20,859 nt of DNA from DATARH01 sp035935235 (GTDB lineage: Bacteria; Pseudomonadota; Alphaproteobacteria; ATCC43930; CGMCC-115725): positions 1-20,859 of the forward strand of contig DASYXG010000106.1 of assembly GCA_035935235.1 (NCBI GenBank), in the 5' to 3' direction. Positions within the stretch are counted from its first letter, which is position 1; each line of letters begins with the position of its first letter. Shown here one piece after another: positions 1 through 7,679 of this stretch. The notes under the pieces were generated by a model. That model saw only the letters and a list, made by a program, of their open reading frames with translations. It did no database searches and was not told the DNA's origin. The position numbers were made by a program, and so were the translations under genes.

Positions 1-395
1 TGCCGGCGATCGTGCAATACGTTCCGTGCGTGGCGCGCCAAGACCGCAAGGAGGCACGCCAAACCGTAAGATCGACGGTCGGCCTTATGCTGCTGAGTTT
101 TTGGCCGGCCGAAGACGATTGGCCACCAGCAAAGGAGAAGATCGTCGCCGAGAGCGGCATTCCAAGGCGCGACTTTGTCGCTGCGCTCGACCGCCTGCGG
201 CGTGGCGAAGCTGCTGTGGCGGTCCTCGACGATCGTTTTGTCACGGCATTCGCAATCGCCGGCACCGCCGAAGAGTGCCTTGCGCAGGCCGCGCGTTACC
301 GGCAGGTGGGCGTCGACGAATTGGCTCTAACCATCGCCGGACCGCAGCCCTTGATAGATCTCGACTACCTCGGTGCCGCGCTTGCTGCGGTCTAG
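1..395 (+). CDS. Luciferase-like (LLM class) flavin-dependent oxidoreductase, C-terminal part
   Basis: The reading frame is open from the left edge of the window (frame beginning at base 3) to a TAG at 393-395, so only the last ~130 residues are seen and the true start lies outside. The visible part resembles the C-terminus of bacterial luciferase/F420-type LLM oxidoreductases: an early PAIVQYVPC strand, then a segment in which GTAEECLAQAARYRQVGVDE matches the family pattern 'GT-x-E-E-C-x-x-x-x-x-Y-x-x-x-G-V-D-E', followed by a final hydrophobic strand. Members are TIM-barrel enzymes using reduced flavin (FMNH2) or F420; the substrate cannot be inferred from this piece. The stop codon overlaps the stop of the convergent small secreted-protein gene. 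Family assignment is moderately sure, specific function unknown. Confidence 0.6.
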   Translation, partial: PAIVQYVPCVARQDRKEARQTVRSTVGLMLLSFWPAEDDWPPAKEKIVAESGIPRRDFVAALDRLRRGEAAVAVLDDRFVTAFAIAGTAEECLAQAARYRQVGVDELALTIAGPQPLIDLDYLGAALAAV

Positions 396-781
396 GCGCC
401 GCCGCACATATGCTCGGAATCCGGCAAGGTCCAGGTGCCATGCGTGCGCAAATTGGTCGTCTTGTAGGTGATGCCACGCTTGTCACCCGGTGGACATCCT
501 TTCGGGACTGATACCAGACACATCGTCACCGGATCGCCTGGCCGCGATTGGTCGATCGCGGCAATGGTGTCGTAGGACACCTGATAGCCGCCATTGGCGA
601 AATCAACCGCGCTGCCCGATCCGGGGATCGGCTTGTAGGTAGCCCCCTCCTGCAGCCGGGTCGTCACATCCTTGATCGTCGTGTTGGTGCATTGGCCGAC
701 CTGCGTCGGCAGCGGATCAGCCGCAGCGGTCCCCGCGGTCAACACGAGCGCAACGGTGGGAAGGAATTGGATTATCTTCAT
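392..781 (-). CDS. Small secreted protein with four cysteines, function unknown
   Basis: A 129-residue protein starting at ATG 781, chosen because it begins a textbook Sec signal peptide: MKII, a hydrophobic core (residues ~4-17) and a likely cleavage after Ala21 (TAAA|DP). An ATG 33 bp further upstream would bury the signal behind 11 residues. A GGGG Shine-Dalgarno-like run sits about 7 nt before the chosen start. The mature part (~108 aa) has Cys31, Cys88, Cys96 and Cys126, which could form two disulfides in the periplasm, and no transmembrane helix. I do not recognise an enzyme or binding motif. It is divergent from the cytochrome c gene and converges, with overlapping stops, on the flavin oxidoreductase gene. 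Gene reality is likely because of the signal peptide and codon use; function is unknown. Confidence 0.65.
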   Translation of the reverse strand: MKIIQFLPTVALVLTAGTAAADPLPTQVGQCTNTTIKDVTTRLQEGATYKPIPGSGSAVDFANGGYQVSYDTIAAIDQSRPGDPVTMCLVSVPKGCPPGDKRGITYKTTNLRTHGTWTLPDSEHMCGGA

Positions 782-850
782 GAAGGTCCCCAGCGAGGCC
801 AAGAATGCTGACATTCACGGCCGCAACTAGCTATCAGCCCTGGAGCCCGC

Positions 851-1252
851 TTGCCAAGCCGCCATCTCCAGTTCCAAGGAACCCGACCCACTTCTATCCT
901 AGTGGTGCTGGCATTGCTGCTGCCTGTTGCCACCATCCGCGCAGACGAGCCCAGCGCCGGCGAGGCGATGCTGAAGAGATGCGAAATCTGCCACAGCCTC
1001 GCGGCGGGCGGGCCGGCCAAAGTGGGCCCCAATTTGCACGGTATTTTTGGGCGCAAGGCAGGAGCTGCTCCGGGCTTCAAGTTTTCTCAAGGGATGGGAA
1101 CCAGCGGCATTGTTTGGGATGATGACTCCCTCGCCAAGTTCCTTGATGACCCAAAAGGCACGATACCCGGCAACCGTATGTCGTTTCCGGGTATCAAGGA
1201 CAACGCCGTGCTCGCCGATTTGCTTGCCCGGCTGAAGCAGGCAACGCAATAA
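851..1252 (+). CDS. Periplasmic class I cytochrome c (c2/c550-like)
   Basis: A 133-residue protein with a TTG start that gives a complete Sec signal peptide: basic n-region (R4, R12), hydrophobic core SILVVLALLLPVA and a likely cut after Ala31 (IRA|DEP). The next in-frame start (GTG at 902) would cut into the signal. A GGAG element at 842-845 precedes the start. The mature domain has one covalent haem site, C44-E-I-C47-H48, the class I 'GPNLHGIFGRKAG' segment after it, and Met110 in GNRMSFPG as the expected sixth iron ligand. It is a soluble monohaem electron carrier acting in the periplasm between bc1-type complexes and oxidases or dehydrogenases. A weak promoter-like pair (CTGACA at 808-813, TATCAG at 832-837) lies just upstream. 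The folD start follows its stop by 5 bp, so the two are probably cotranscribed. Confidence 0.92.
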   Translation: MPSRHLQFQGTRPTSILVVLALLLPVATIRADEPSAGEAMLKRCEICHSLAAGGPAKVGPNLHGIFGRKAGAAPGFKFSQGMGTSGIVWDDDSLAKFLDDPKGTIPGNRMSFPGIKDNAVLADLLARLKQATQ

Positions 1253-1257
1253 GAAGC

Positions 1258-2145
1258 ATGGCACAGGCCAAGCTCATCGATGGGCAGGCGATCGCCGCGC
1301 AACTGCGCGAGCGCGCGACCGAGGCAACGCGGGAATTGCGAGACCGCCATGCCTTCGTACCCGGCCTCGCCGCGATCATCGTTGGCGACGATCCGGCGAG
1401 CCATATCTACGTGCGCAACAAGGCGCGCGCCTGTGCCGCAGCGGGACTCGCTTCATACGAACACACACTTCCAAGCGGCACCAGCGAGGCCGAAGTTATC
1501 GCCCTGGTCAGGTCCTTGAATATGGACGACCGCGTCGACGGCATTCTCGTCCAGCTGCCGCTGCCGGCGCATATCGATGCGCGCAAGGTCGTCGTCGAGA
1601 TAGACCCGACCAAGGATGTCGACGGATTCCACCCGCTCAATATCGGACGGCTTTGGGGCGGCGAGAAGACGCTGGTTCCGTGCACGCCGCAAGGCTGCAT
1701 GATCCTGCTGCGAGCGGCTTTGCCCAGCCTCACCGGGGCCGAAGCAGTGGTGCTCGGTCGCTCGCATATTGTCGGGCGGCCGCTCGCGGCGCTCTTGATC
1801 GCGGCCGACTGCACAGTGACCCTCGTGCACACAAAGAGCCGTGACATCCCGGCGATCTGCCGGCGCGCCGACATTCTGATCGGCGCTGCCGGTCAGCCGG
1901 CAATGGTCAAGGGCGATTGGATCAAGCCAGGCGCGACAGTGATCGATGTCGGTACCAATCGAATTACGACCGCGGCCGGAGTGCGCCTTGTCGGCGATGT
2001 CGATTTCGCGGCAGCGAAGGAAGTCGCGGGTGCGATCACCCCAGTGCCGGGCGGGGCCGGGCCGATGACTATCGCCTGTCTGCTGCGGAACACAGTACTG
2101 GCAGCGTGCCGGCGGCGCGGACTGGCCGATCCGCTGCTGGGCTAG
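1258..2145 (+). CDS. folD: Bifunctional methylenetetrahydrofolate dehydrogenase / methenyltetrahydrofolate cyclohydrolase
   Basis: A 295-residue FolD, the normal family length. It interconverts 5,10-methylene-THF, 5,10-methenyl-THF and 10-formyl-THF in the cytoplasm, linking serine/glycine carbon to purine and formyl-Met synthesis. Diagnostic residues are present: Y51 and catalytic K55 in YVRNKARAC, Q99 in QLPLP, D122 in KDVDGFHP, the NADP-site GRSHIVGRP (167-175) and the C-terminal PVPGGAGPMT (262-271; Ala replaces the more usual Val). The ATG start lies 5 bp after the cytochrome c stop, with a purine-rich AAGAAG just before it. The downstream neighbour is the convergent HAD pseudogene. Assignment is secure. 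Confidence 0.97.
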   Translation: MAQAKLIDGQAIAAQLRERATEATRELRDRHAFVPGLAAIIVGDDPASHIYVRNKARACAAAGLASYEHTLPSGTSEAEVIALVRSLNMDDRVDGILVQLPLPAHIDARKVVVEIDPTKDVDGFHPLNIGRLWGGEKTLVPCTPQGCMILLRAALPSLTGAEAVVLGRSHIVGRPLAALLIAADCTVTLVHTKSRDIPAICRRADILIGAAGQPAMVKGDWIKPGATVIDVGTNRITTAAGVRLVGDVDFAAAKEVAGAITPVPGGAGPMTIACLLRNTVLAACRRRGLADPLLG

Positions 2146-2171
2146 CGCGGCGATCCTTTTTTGCGCGAGCC
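2140..2171. terminator. Imperfect GC hairpin between convergent folD and the HAD gene
   Basis: Arms GGCTAGCGC (2140-2148) and GCGCGAGCC (2163-2171) pair at 8 of 9 positions around a 14-nt loop. The left arm overlaps the folD stop codon. A run of six T lies in the loop (2157-2162), not after the stem, so this is not a classic intrinsic terminator. It is the only stem-loop I see in the 54-bp spacer where two convergent transcripts must end. Confidence 0.25.
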
Positions 2172-2199
2172 AGTGATGCATGACAGCTTCGCGTAACGA

Positions 2200-3006
2200 T
2201 CAGCCAGCCAGCACGTAGCGCTCGATTGCGTCGGCCCACCCGTCCTCGTCATTCGAGCCGGTGGTCGCGCTCGCCGCCGCCTTCACATCGTCGCTCGCAT
2301 TCCCCATCGCGATTGAGAAACCGGCGCTGGCGAACATATCAAGATCGTTGTCCATATCGCCCAGGACGGCGATCTCGCTGCGGTCGAGGCCAAGGCGGTT
2401 GGCCAGCACCTCGACGATGCGGCCCTTGTTGATGCCCGGCGGAATCACGTCGCAGTATTAAGGTTGCGAGCGCGCCGCATTGGCGATTCCAGCCAGCGCC
2501 TGCTGCATCGCCCGCTCGACCCGCTCGACACGCGCGTGGTCGTCGCTAGCGCCGACGATTTTGCCGACTGCGCCGAAATTGGCATCGGTAAATTGCCGGA
2601 CGACTGTCGGCGGTGTCTGGATCGTATGGATCTCGTGGTCGACGTGGTCGCCTTGGCGGTTGGTAATGACCCAGCGGTTTCCGTCAAACACCCAGCAGTC
2701 GATATCGAATTCGCGAAAGATGTCGACTGCCTGTTTCGCCGCGTCGGGTGCGATCACCTTTTGCTCGATCACGGTAAGATCGGTCTCGACGATCGCGCCG
2801 GCATTGTACCCACCGATCGGCAGCTTGAGGCCCAACGGTTCGATCATCATCTTAAGGCCGAACGGCGGGCGGCTGCTGCATATCGAGAAGCCGATCCCGC
2901 GCTCGTGCAGCTTGTGTACTGCCTCGATCGAGCGCGGCCGCAGCGCTTTCTCCCTGGTGACGAGAGTGCCGTCTACATCCGAGATGACCAGCTTGAATCG
3001 GCTCAC
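2200..3006 (-). pseudogene. Cof-type HAD sugar phosphatase interrupted by an in-frame TAA
   Basis: Read as one frame, this encodes a ~268-residue Cof/type IIB HAD hydrolase. Motif I is D10-V-D12-G-T14, the cap domain follows, then motif III K194 in PPGINKGR and motif IV GDMDND (216-221). These enzymes dephosphorylate sugar phosphates or similar small phosphates. The frame is broken at codon 183 by TAA (2458-2460); the same frame resumes immediately (YCDVIPPG...) with no indel. The family typically has an aromatic pair here ('SQPYY'), so a Tyr codon probably became TAA by one substitution. The GTG start at 3006 overlaps the rpiA stop as GTGA, tying it to the pentose phosphate operon as its last gene. 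A product ending at residue 182 would lack motifs III and IV and should be inactive. A GTG at 2448 could in principle restart a fragment. A sequencing error is the main alternative. Confidence 0.85.
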
Positions 3007-3707
3007 GATGTTCCCCCTGGCGGCGTCAACACCTCGATCCCGCTTGTTGATGCGACGACCACTGCTGAGGTCCGCCCGATAAAGAGCCCGCTCTCGACAA
3101 CGCCGACAATCATGCCGATCCGCTGTTCAAGCTCCCTTGGATCGACGATCCCGGCAAACCGGCAGTCGAGAATATAATTGCCACCGTCGGTGATGAAGGG
3201 ATGATCCTCGCCTGAATGACGCAGTACTGGATTGGCGCCAAGTTTGGCGATCGCCGCCTCGGTCGCCTGCCAGCCAAATGGCACGATCTCGACGGGAACC
3301 GGAGTCCGCCGGCCGAGCTGGTCGACGAGCTTTTCCTGGTCGACGACGATGATCAGCCGCCGACTGACGGCGGCGACAATCTTTTCGCGCAGTAGCGCGC
3401 CCCCGAGACCCTTGATCAAGTTCAGTGAACTGCGCTCGACCTCGTCGGCCCCGTCGATCGTCAGATCAAACCGCTGATATTCGGCGAAGCCAGCCAGCGG
3501 TATGCCAGCTTCGCGCGCCAGCGAGCCAGTCCGCTCGGAGGTCGGGATACCAGTAATCCTGAGCCCCTCCCTCACCCGCTCTCCCAGAGCGGCGACGACA
3601 AAGCTCGCGGTCGAGCCAGTACCCAGGCCGACAACCATCCCATCCTTGACGAAATCGAGCGCAGCATGGGCCGCCTCACGCTTGAGCCGGTCGCGGTCTA
3701 GGATCAT
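3003..3707 (-). CDS. rpiA: Ribose-5-phosphate isomerase A
   Basis: A 234-residue RpiA that interconverts ribose-5-phosphate and ribulose-5-phosphate in the non-oxidative pentose phosphate pathway. Seen motifs: phosphate-binding GLGTGSTA (27-34), PTSERT (55-60), TIDGADEVE (83-91) with D85 and D88, and KGLGGALLREK (99-109) containing the general-base Glu108. The start is ATG 3707, which forms an ATGA overlap with the pgl stop; a longer upstream frame would add 11 Arg-rich residues inside pgl and is unlikely. Its stop overlaps the GTG of the HAD gene (GTGA). Both overlaps suggest translational coupling within the operon. Length and motifs are complete, so it should be functional. Confidence 0.96.
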   Translation of the reverse strand: MILDRDRLKREAAHAALDFVKDGMVVGLGTGSTASFVVAALGERVREGLRITGIPTSERTGSLAREAGIPLAGFAEYQRFDLTIDGADEVERSSLNLIKGLGGALLREKIVAAVSRRLIIVVDQEKLVDQLGRRTPVPVEIVPFGWQATEAAIAKLGANPVLRHSGEDHPFITDGGNYILDCRFAGIVDPRELEQRIGMIVGVVESGLFIGRTSAVVVASTSGIEVLTPPGGTS

Positions 3708-4429
3708 GCGTCGCCGTGCGCCGCGTGATCGATGAACCAAATCAATTCGCCGACCGGGTCGATGCGCGCCGCCGGCAGTTCGCTCTCACCCGCAAGGACG
3801 CGGCGCATCATCGCCATCTTGTCGGCCCCGGCGGCGACAAAGGCCACCGACCTGGCGCTATCCAGCGCTAGATAAGTCAAGGTAACACGTGGAACGATCG
3901 GATTTAGTCCCGGCTCCGGCACTTCGATGGCCCAACGCTGCCGCTCCCCCAGCGCCGGTTTTCCCGGAAAGAGCGACGCCGTATGTCCATCCGCTCCCAT
4001 GCCCAGCAGTACGATGTCGAAGAGCGGCCGCGCGGGGTCGAGCGTGTCGCTGCCGTAATATATCTTGAGGATCCGTTCGTAGCCGCGCGCCGCTTCGGTG
4101 GGAGTTGCGGCGAATGGGATGCCGTGGACATTCTCCATCGGGATCGGCACATGCGCTATCATAGCCTCGTGCGCCATGCCGTAATTGCTGTCGGGGCTGC
4201 TCCACGGCACAAAACGGTCGTCGCCCCAAAACAAATGCACGCGCCGCCACGGCATCTGGTCGCGCAGCGGCGCGGCCGCGAGGAGCTGGTAAAAACGCCT
4301 TGGCGTCGAGCCGCCAGAGAGCGCGATCGCGAAACGCCCTTGGGAGGCGCAGGCGAGGTCGACGATCCATTGCGCGACGCGCTGGGCCAGCCCCGCGGGG
4401 TCCGCGGATATATCGATGCGCGCCGCCAT
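3704..4429 (-). CDS. pgl: 6-phosphogluconolactonase
   Basis: A 241-residue enzyme of the SugarP_isomerase/NagB-like Pgl family (DevB type). It hydrolyses 6-phosphoglucono-1,5-lactone made by Zwf to 6-phosphogluconate. Visible family motifs are SGGSTP (38-43), WGDDRFVP (68-75) followed by SNYGM, and GMGADGHTASLFPG (143-156). The latter carries the Asp/His expected for catalysis and separates Pgl from the glucosamine-6-phosphate deaminases. The ATG directly abuts the rpe TGA with no intervening base, and its own stop overlaps rpiA (ATGA). Operon placement next to zwf supports the call. Confidence 0.95.
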   Translation of the reverse strand: MAARIDISADPAGLAQRVAQWIVDLACASQGRFAIALSGGSTPRRFYQLLAAAPLRDQMPWRRVHLFWGDDRFVPWSSPDSNYGMAHEAMIAHVPIPMENVHGIPFAATPTEAARGYERILKIYYGSDTLDPARPLFDIVLLGMGADGHTASLFPGKPALGERQRWAIEVPEPGLNPIVPRVTLTYLALDSARSVAFVAAGADKMAMMRRVLAGESELPAARIDPVGELIWFIDHAAHGDA

Positions 4430-5116
4430 TCAGCCGGCCTTCCTCCGGGGCGCCGCCGAATGGCGGATCGCCGCGATCGCCTTGGCGTAATCGGGCGCGT
4501 TGAATACCGCCGAGCCGGCGACGATCGCGGTTGCGCCAGCGTCGACCACCTGCCAGGCATTGTCGCCGCTAAGCCCGCCGTCGACCTCGATGATGGGGTC
4601 CAGCCCGCGCTTGTCGCAAAGCGCCCGCAAGCCGCGGATCTTCGGCAGCATCGAAGCGATGAATTTCTGTCCGCCGAAACCCGGATTGACAGTCATCACC
4701 AGCACAATGCCGACGAGGTCGAGCACATGCTCGATCGCCTCGAGTCCAGTCGCCGGATTGAGCACCACGCCCGCCGTTTTGCCGAGCTCATGGATGTGGC
4801 CGAGTGTGCGGTGCAGATGCACCGTCGCGCTCGGCTCGCAATGGACGAGCAGATGATCGGCGCCGGCGTCCGCGAACGCGTCGAGATAGCGCTCCGGCTC
4901 GACCATCATCAGATGCACATCGAGGGGCTTCCTGGTCGCCTTGCGCAGCGCCGACACGACGACCGGACCGATCGTCAGATTGGGGACGAAGCGCCCGTCC
5001 ATCACATCGACATGAATCCAATCGCCCCCCGCCGCGTCGGCAGCGCGGACCTCGTCGCCAAGCCGCGCAAAATCCGCCGACAGGATCGAAGGGGCGACGA
5101 CGATCGGACGAGCCAT
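4430..5116 (-). CDS. rpe: Ribulose-phosphate 3-epimerase
   Basis: A 228-residue TIM-barrel epimerase interconverting ribulose-5-phosphate and xylulose-5-phosphate. Metal and catalytic positions are seen: S10 in APSILSADF, H35 and D37 in IHVDVMDG, H68 in DVHLMM, and D179 in EVDGG; the phosphate-binding NPGFGGQKF loop (144-152) and GSAVF near the C-terminus are intact. The start is ATG 5116, because it overlaps the zwf stop by one base (TAATG) and begins the conserved N-terminal strand. A frame extending 36 bp further upstream would only add residues within zwf. The stop is contiguous with the pgl start. Confidence 0.96.
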   Translation of the reverse strand: MARPIVVAPSILSADFARLGDEVRAADAAGGDWIHVDVMDGRFVPNLTIGPVVVSALRKATRKPLDVHLMMVEPERYLDAFADAGADHLLVHCEPSATVHLHRTLGHIHELGKTAGVVLNPATGLEAIEHVLDLVGIVLVMTVNPGFGGQKFIASMLPKIRGLRALCDKRGLDPIIEVDGGLSGDNAWQVVDAGATAIVAGSAVFNAPDYAKAIAAIRHSAAPRRKAG

Positions 5117-6684
5117 TAATCGATCGGGCGCCAGGCGCGGCCGCTGCGCCACAGCAACTGGTCGGCACCGTCAGGACCGGCGCTGCCTGCGGGGTAGGGT
5201 TCCAATGCCACGCTCTTGTCGTCGTGCCACAAATCGAGGATCGGCTGCACCGCACTCCACCCCGCCTCGACACTGTCGGCGCGTTGGAACAGCGTCTGGT
5301 CGCCGGTCATGCAATCGTAGACTAGCGTCTCATAGCCGGTGCTTGGCGTGGCGCGAAAATAGTCGCGGTACCGGAAGTCCATGCGCACACCGCCAAGCTG
5401 GATCTCCGGCCCCGGTTTTTTGGCGCTGAATTGCAACGACGCTCCTTCGTCAGGCTGGATTTGCATCGCCAGAACGTTCGGCGCCAGGCTATCGACCGCG
5501 GTGTCGCGGAATAGCGCAAACGGTGCCCCCTTGAACTGGATGGCGATCTCGCTGGTACGCCGGGTCATCGATTTACCGGTGCGCAGGTAGAACGGCACTC
5601 CGGCCCAGCGCCAATTGTCGATGGCAAGCCGCATCGCGACATAGGTTTCCGCCATACTGTCGGGCGCGACTCCGTCGGCCTCGCGATAGGCGGTCACCGG
5701 CTGACCGCGCACGGTGCCCGCTGCGTATTGACCACGCACGACGTTGCGCCGCACGTCATCGTCGCCAAACGGCACGATCGCCTGCAAGGCTTTGGTTTTC
5801 TCGGTGCGCACCGCGTCGGGATCGAAGGAATTGGGCGGCTCCATCGCCGTCAGGCTTAAGAGCTGGAAGACATGGTTTGGCACCATGTCACGCAGCGCGC
5901 CGGTCGCTTCGTAAAACGCGGCGCGGCGCTCAACCCCGACGGTTTCGGCGACAGTGATCTGGACGTGATCGATATGGTCGCGGTTCCACAGCGGCTCGAA
6001 GATGCTGTTGGCGAAACGCAAGGCCATGATGTTCTGGACCGTTTCCTTGCCGAGGAAATGATCCATCCGGTAGACCTGCGGCTCCTTGACGACCTTGAGA
6101 ATTCGCGCGTTCAGCGCCTTCGCCGATGGCAGATCGTTGCCAAAAGGCTTTTCGATGATCACGCGGCGCCAATAACCGTTCTTCTCTTCCATCAACCCAG
6201 ACACGGCGAGGCTCTCGACGATCGGCCCAAACAGCGCGCTGGCAACGGCCAGGTAGAAAATCGCGTTGCCGCCGGTTTGGTGCTCCTTGGCGGCGCGGTC
6301 GAGATCCTCGGCGATCTTTTTGTAGGTCAACGGTTGGGTCACGTCGCCGTCAACTAGGTTTGTCCGTTGGGTCAGGAAATCCCACGCCTTCTCGTCAAAG
6401 GGCTCGCCGCCGTCGGCTTCGTTGCCGCCGGCGGTGTCGGAGACGAATTTTCGGATACCCTCGCCGAGATCGTCGTGAAATTGGCGCATCGTCCGTTTCG
6501 AGCGGTCGACGCCGATCAGCGCAAAGTTTTCGGATAGCCGCCCTGCCTTGGCCAAATTGTAGACCGCGGGCATCAATAGCCGCCGCGTCAGGTCGCCGCT
6601 AGTGCCGAAAATCACCAGCGCGCAGGGCGGCGCCGAGGTCGTTGGCGACCGCGGGGCGACAATTGGAGCGGCTTGGTCGTTCAT
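5116..6684 (-). CDS. zwf: Glucose-6-phosphate 1-dehydrogenase
   Basis: A 522-residue G6PD, slightly longer than the ~490-residue norm because of a Pro/Ala-rich N-terminus (~20 aa) and an acidic insert near residues 86-97. It oxidises glucose-6-phosphate to 6-phosphogluconolactone, reducing NAD(P)+. Seen: dinucleotide-binding GTSGDLTRR (27-35), EKPFG (179-183 region), and the active-site signature as RMDHFLGKE (206-214) instead of the usual RIDHYLGKE, a conservative Ile/Tyr to Met/Phe change with the key Asp, His and Lys kept. The presumed catalytic base is H271 in MVPNHVFQ. The start lies 3 bp after the gnd stop and the stop overlaps rpe by one base. First committed step of the pathway encoded by this operon. 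Confidence 0.97.
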   Translation of the reverse strand: MNDQAAPIVAPRSPTTSAPPCALVIFGTSGDLTRRLLMPAVYNLAKAGRLSENFALIGVDRSKRTMRQFHDDLGEGIRKFVSDTAGGNEADGGEPFDEKAWDFLTQRTNLVDGDVTQPLTYKKIAEDLDRAAKEHQTGGNAIFYLAVASALFGPIVESLAVSGLMEEKNGYWRRVIIEKPFGNDLPSAKALNARILKVVKEPQVYRMDHFLGKETVQNIMALRFANSIFEPLWNRDHIDHVQITVAETVGVERRAAFYEATGALRDMVPNHVFQLLSLTAMEPPNSFDPDAVRTEKTKALQAIVPFGDDDVRRNVVRGQYAAGTVRGQPVTAYREADGVAPDSMAETYVAMRLAIDNWRWAGVPFYLRTGKSMTRRTSEIAIQFKGAPFALFRDTAVDSLAPNVLAMQIQPDEGASLQFSAKKPGPEIQLGGVRMDFRYRDYFRATPSTGYETLVYDCMTGDQTLFQRADSVEAGWSAVQPILDLWHDDKSVALEPYPAGSAGPDGADQLLWRSGRAWRPID

Positions 6685-6687
6685 TGC

Positions 6688-7668
6688 CTAACTCTTCCCC
6701 GGCTCCCGGTGCCCGCCGAACTCGGCACGCATCGCCGACAGAATTTTTTCGGCGAACGTATGAGATTGCCGCGACCGGAAGCGCGTATAGAGCGCCGCCG
6801 ACAGCACCTCGGCGGGTACTGCCTGCTCGATCGCTGCGTTGACGGTCCAACGCCCCTCGCCCGAGTCTTCCACATTGCCAACGAACTCCGACAGCGCCTC
6901 GTCCTTGGCCAGCGCGATCGCGGTCAGGTCGAGGAGCCAAGAGGCGACGACGCTGCCGCGCCGCCAGACCTCGGCAATATCGGCGAGGTCAAGCTGGTAG
7001 CGTCGGTTTTCCGGTACCGCCGGCGAGTTGACGCCTTTGAGGATGTCGAAGCCTTCGGCGTAGGCCTGCATCACCCCGTATTCGATCCCGTTATGGATCA
7101 TCTTGACGAAGTGGCCCGCGCCGGCCGGCCCGCAATAGAGATAGCCCTGTTCGACGCGCGGATCGCGGCTCTCGCGGCTTGGCGTCCTGTCGATCGTACC
7201 GCTGCCGGGCGCCAGGGTCTTGAAGATCGGATCGAGGTGCTCGAAGGCGCCCTCATCGCCGCCAATCATCATGCAGTAACCGCGCTCGAGTCCCCAGACG
7301 CCACCCGAAGTGCCGACGTCGAGATAGCGGATGCCCTTTGCCTTCAGCAGGTCGGAATGGACGATGTCGTCATGAAAAAACGAATTTCCGCCGTCGATCA
7401 GGATGTCACCGGTAGAAAGCAAGCCGCTGAGTTCCTCGACCGTCTCATGGGTGATCTTACCCGCCGGCAGCATCACCCATACTGCCCGCGGAGCCTTAAG
7501 TTCGCGGACGAAGTCGGCAAGATCGTTGCTCGGGGTCGCGCCTTCGCCGGCGAGCCCTTTCACCGCGTCGGCGCTCTTGTCATAGACGACACAACTATGC
7601 CCGTCGCGCATCAGCCGGCGGACGATATTGCCGCCCATGCGGCCGAGCCCGATCATCCCGAGTTGCAT
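6688..7668 (-). CDS. gnd: 6-phosphogluconate dehydrogenase, decarboxylating, short (GntZ/YqeC-like) form
   Basis: A 326-residue enzyme that converts 6-phosphogluconate to ribulose-5-phosphate plus CO2. It has the Rossmann motif GLGRMGGN (7-14), IDGGNS (91-96), the substrate loop SGGVWG (121-126; SGG conserved) and catalytic K189 with H192-N193 in FVKMIHNG. At about 330 residues it belongs to the short subfamily, lacking the long C-terminal domain of the ~470-residue enteric Gnd. The second beta strand ends in Asp30 (VVYDKS). An acidic residue at this position usually favours NAD+ over NADP+ in Rossmann enzymes, and short-form Gnd proteins are often NAD-linked; cofactor use is therefore inference. 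It sits 11 bp after tal-pgi and 3 bp before zwf. Confidence 0.95.
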   Translation of the reverse strand: MQLGMIGLGRMGGNIVRRLMRDGHSCVVYDKSADAVKGLAGEGATPSNDLADFVRELKAPRAVWVMLPAGKITHETVEELSGLLSTGDILIDGGNSFFHDDIVHSDLLKAKGIRYLDVGTSGGVWGLERGYCMMIGGDEGAFEHLDPIFKTLAPGSGTIDRTPSRESRDPRVEQGYLYCGPAGAGHFVKMIHNGIEYGVMQAYAEGFDILKGVNSPAVPENRRYQLDLADIAEVWRRGSVVASWLLDLTAIALAKDEALSEFVGNVEDSGEGRWTVNAAIEQAVPAEVLSAALYTRFRSRQSHTFAEKILSAMRAEFGGHREPGKS

Positions 7669-7679
7669 CGGTGGTTCTC

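Noticed and set aside
2458..2460. Reassignment of TAA to an amino acid, or programmed recoding, to rescue the HAD gene
   Set aside because: TAA ends zwf and the cytochrome c gene at the expected family lengths, and no recoding signal is visible. Mutation or sequencing error is simpler.
3983..5119. A 378-codon plus-strand frame opposite pgl and rpe
   Set aside because: Antisense shadow rich in Arg/His/Asp; both minus-strand enzymes are complete and coupled.
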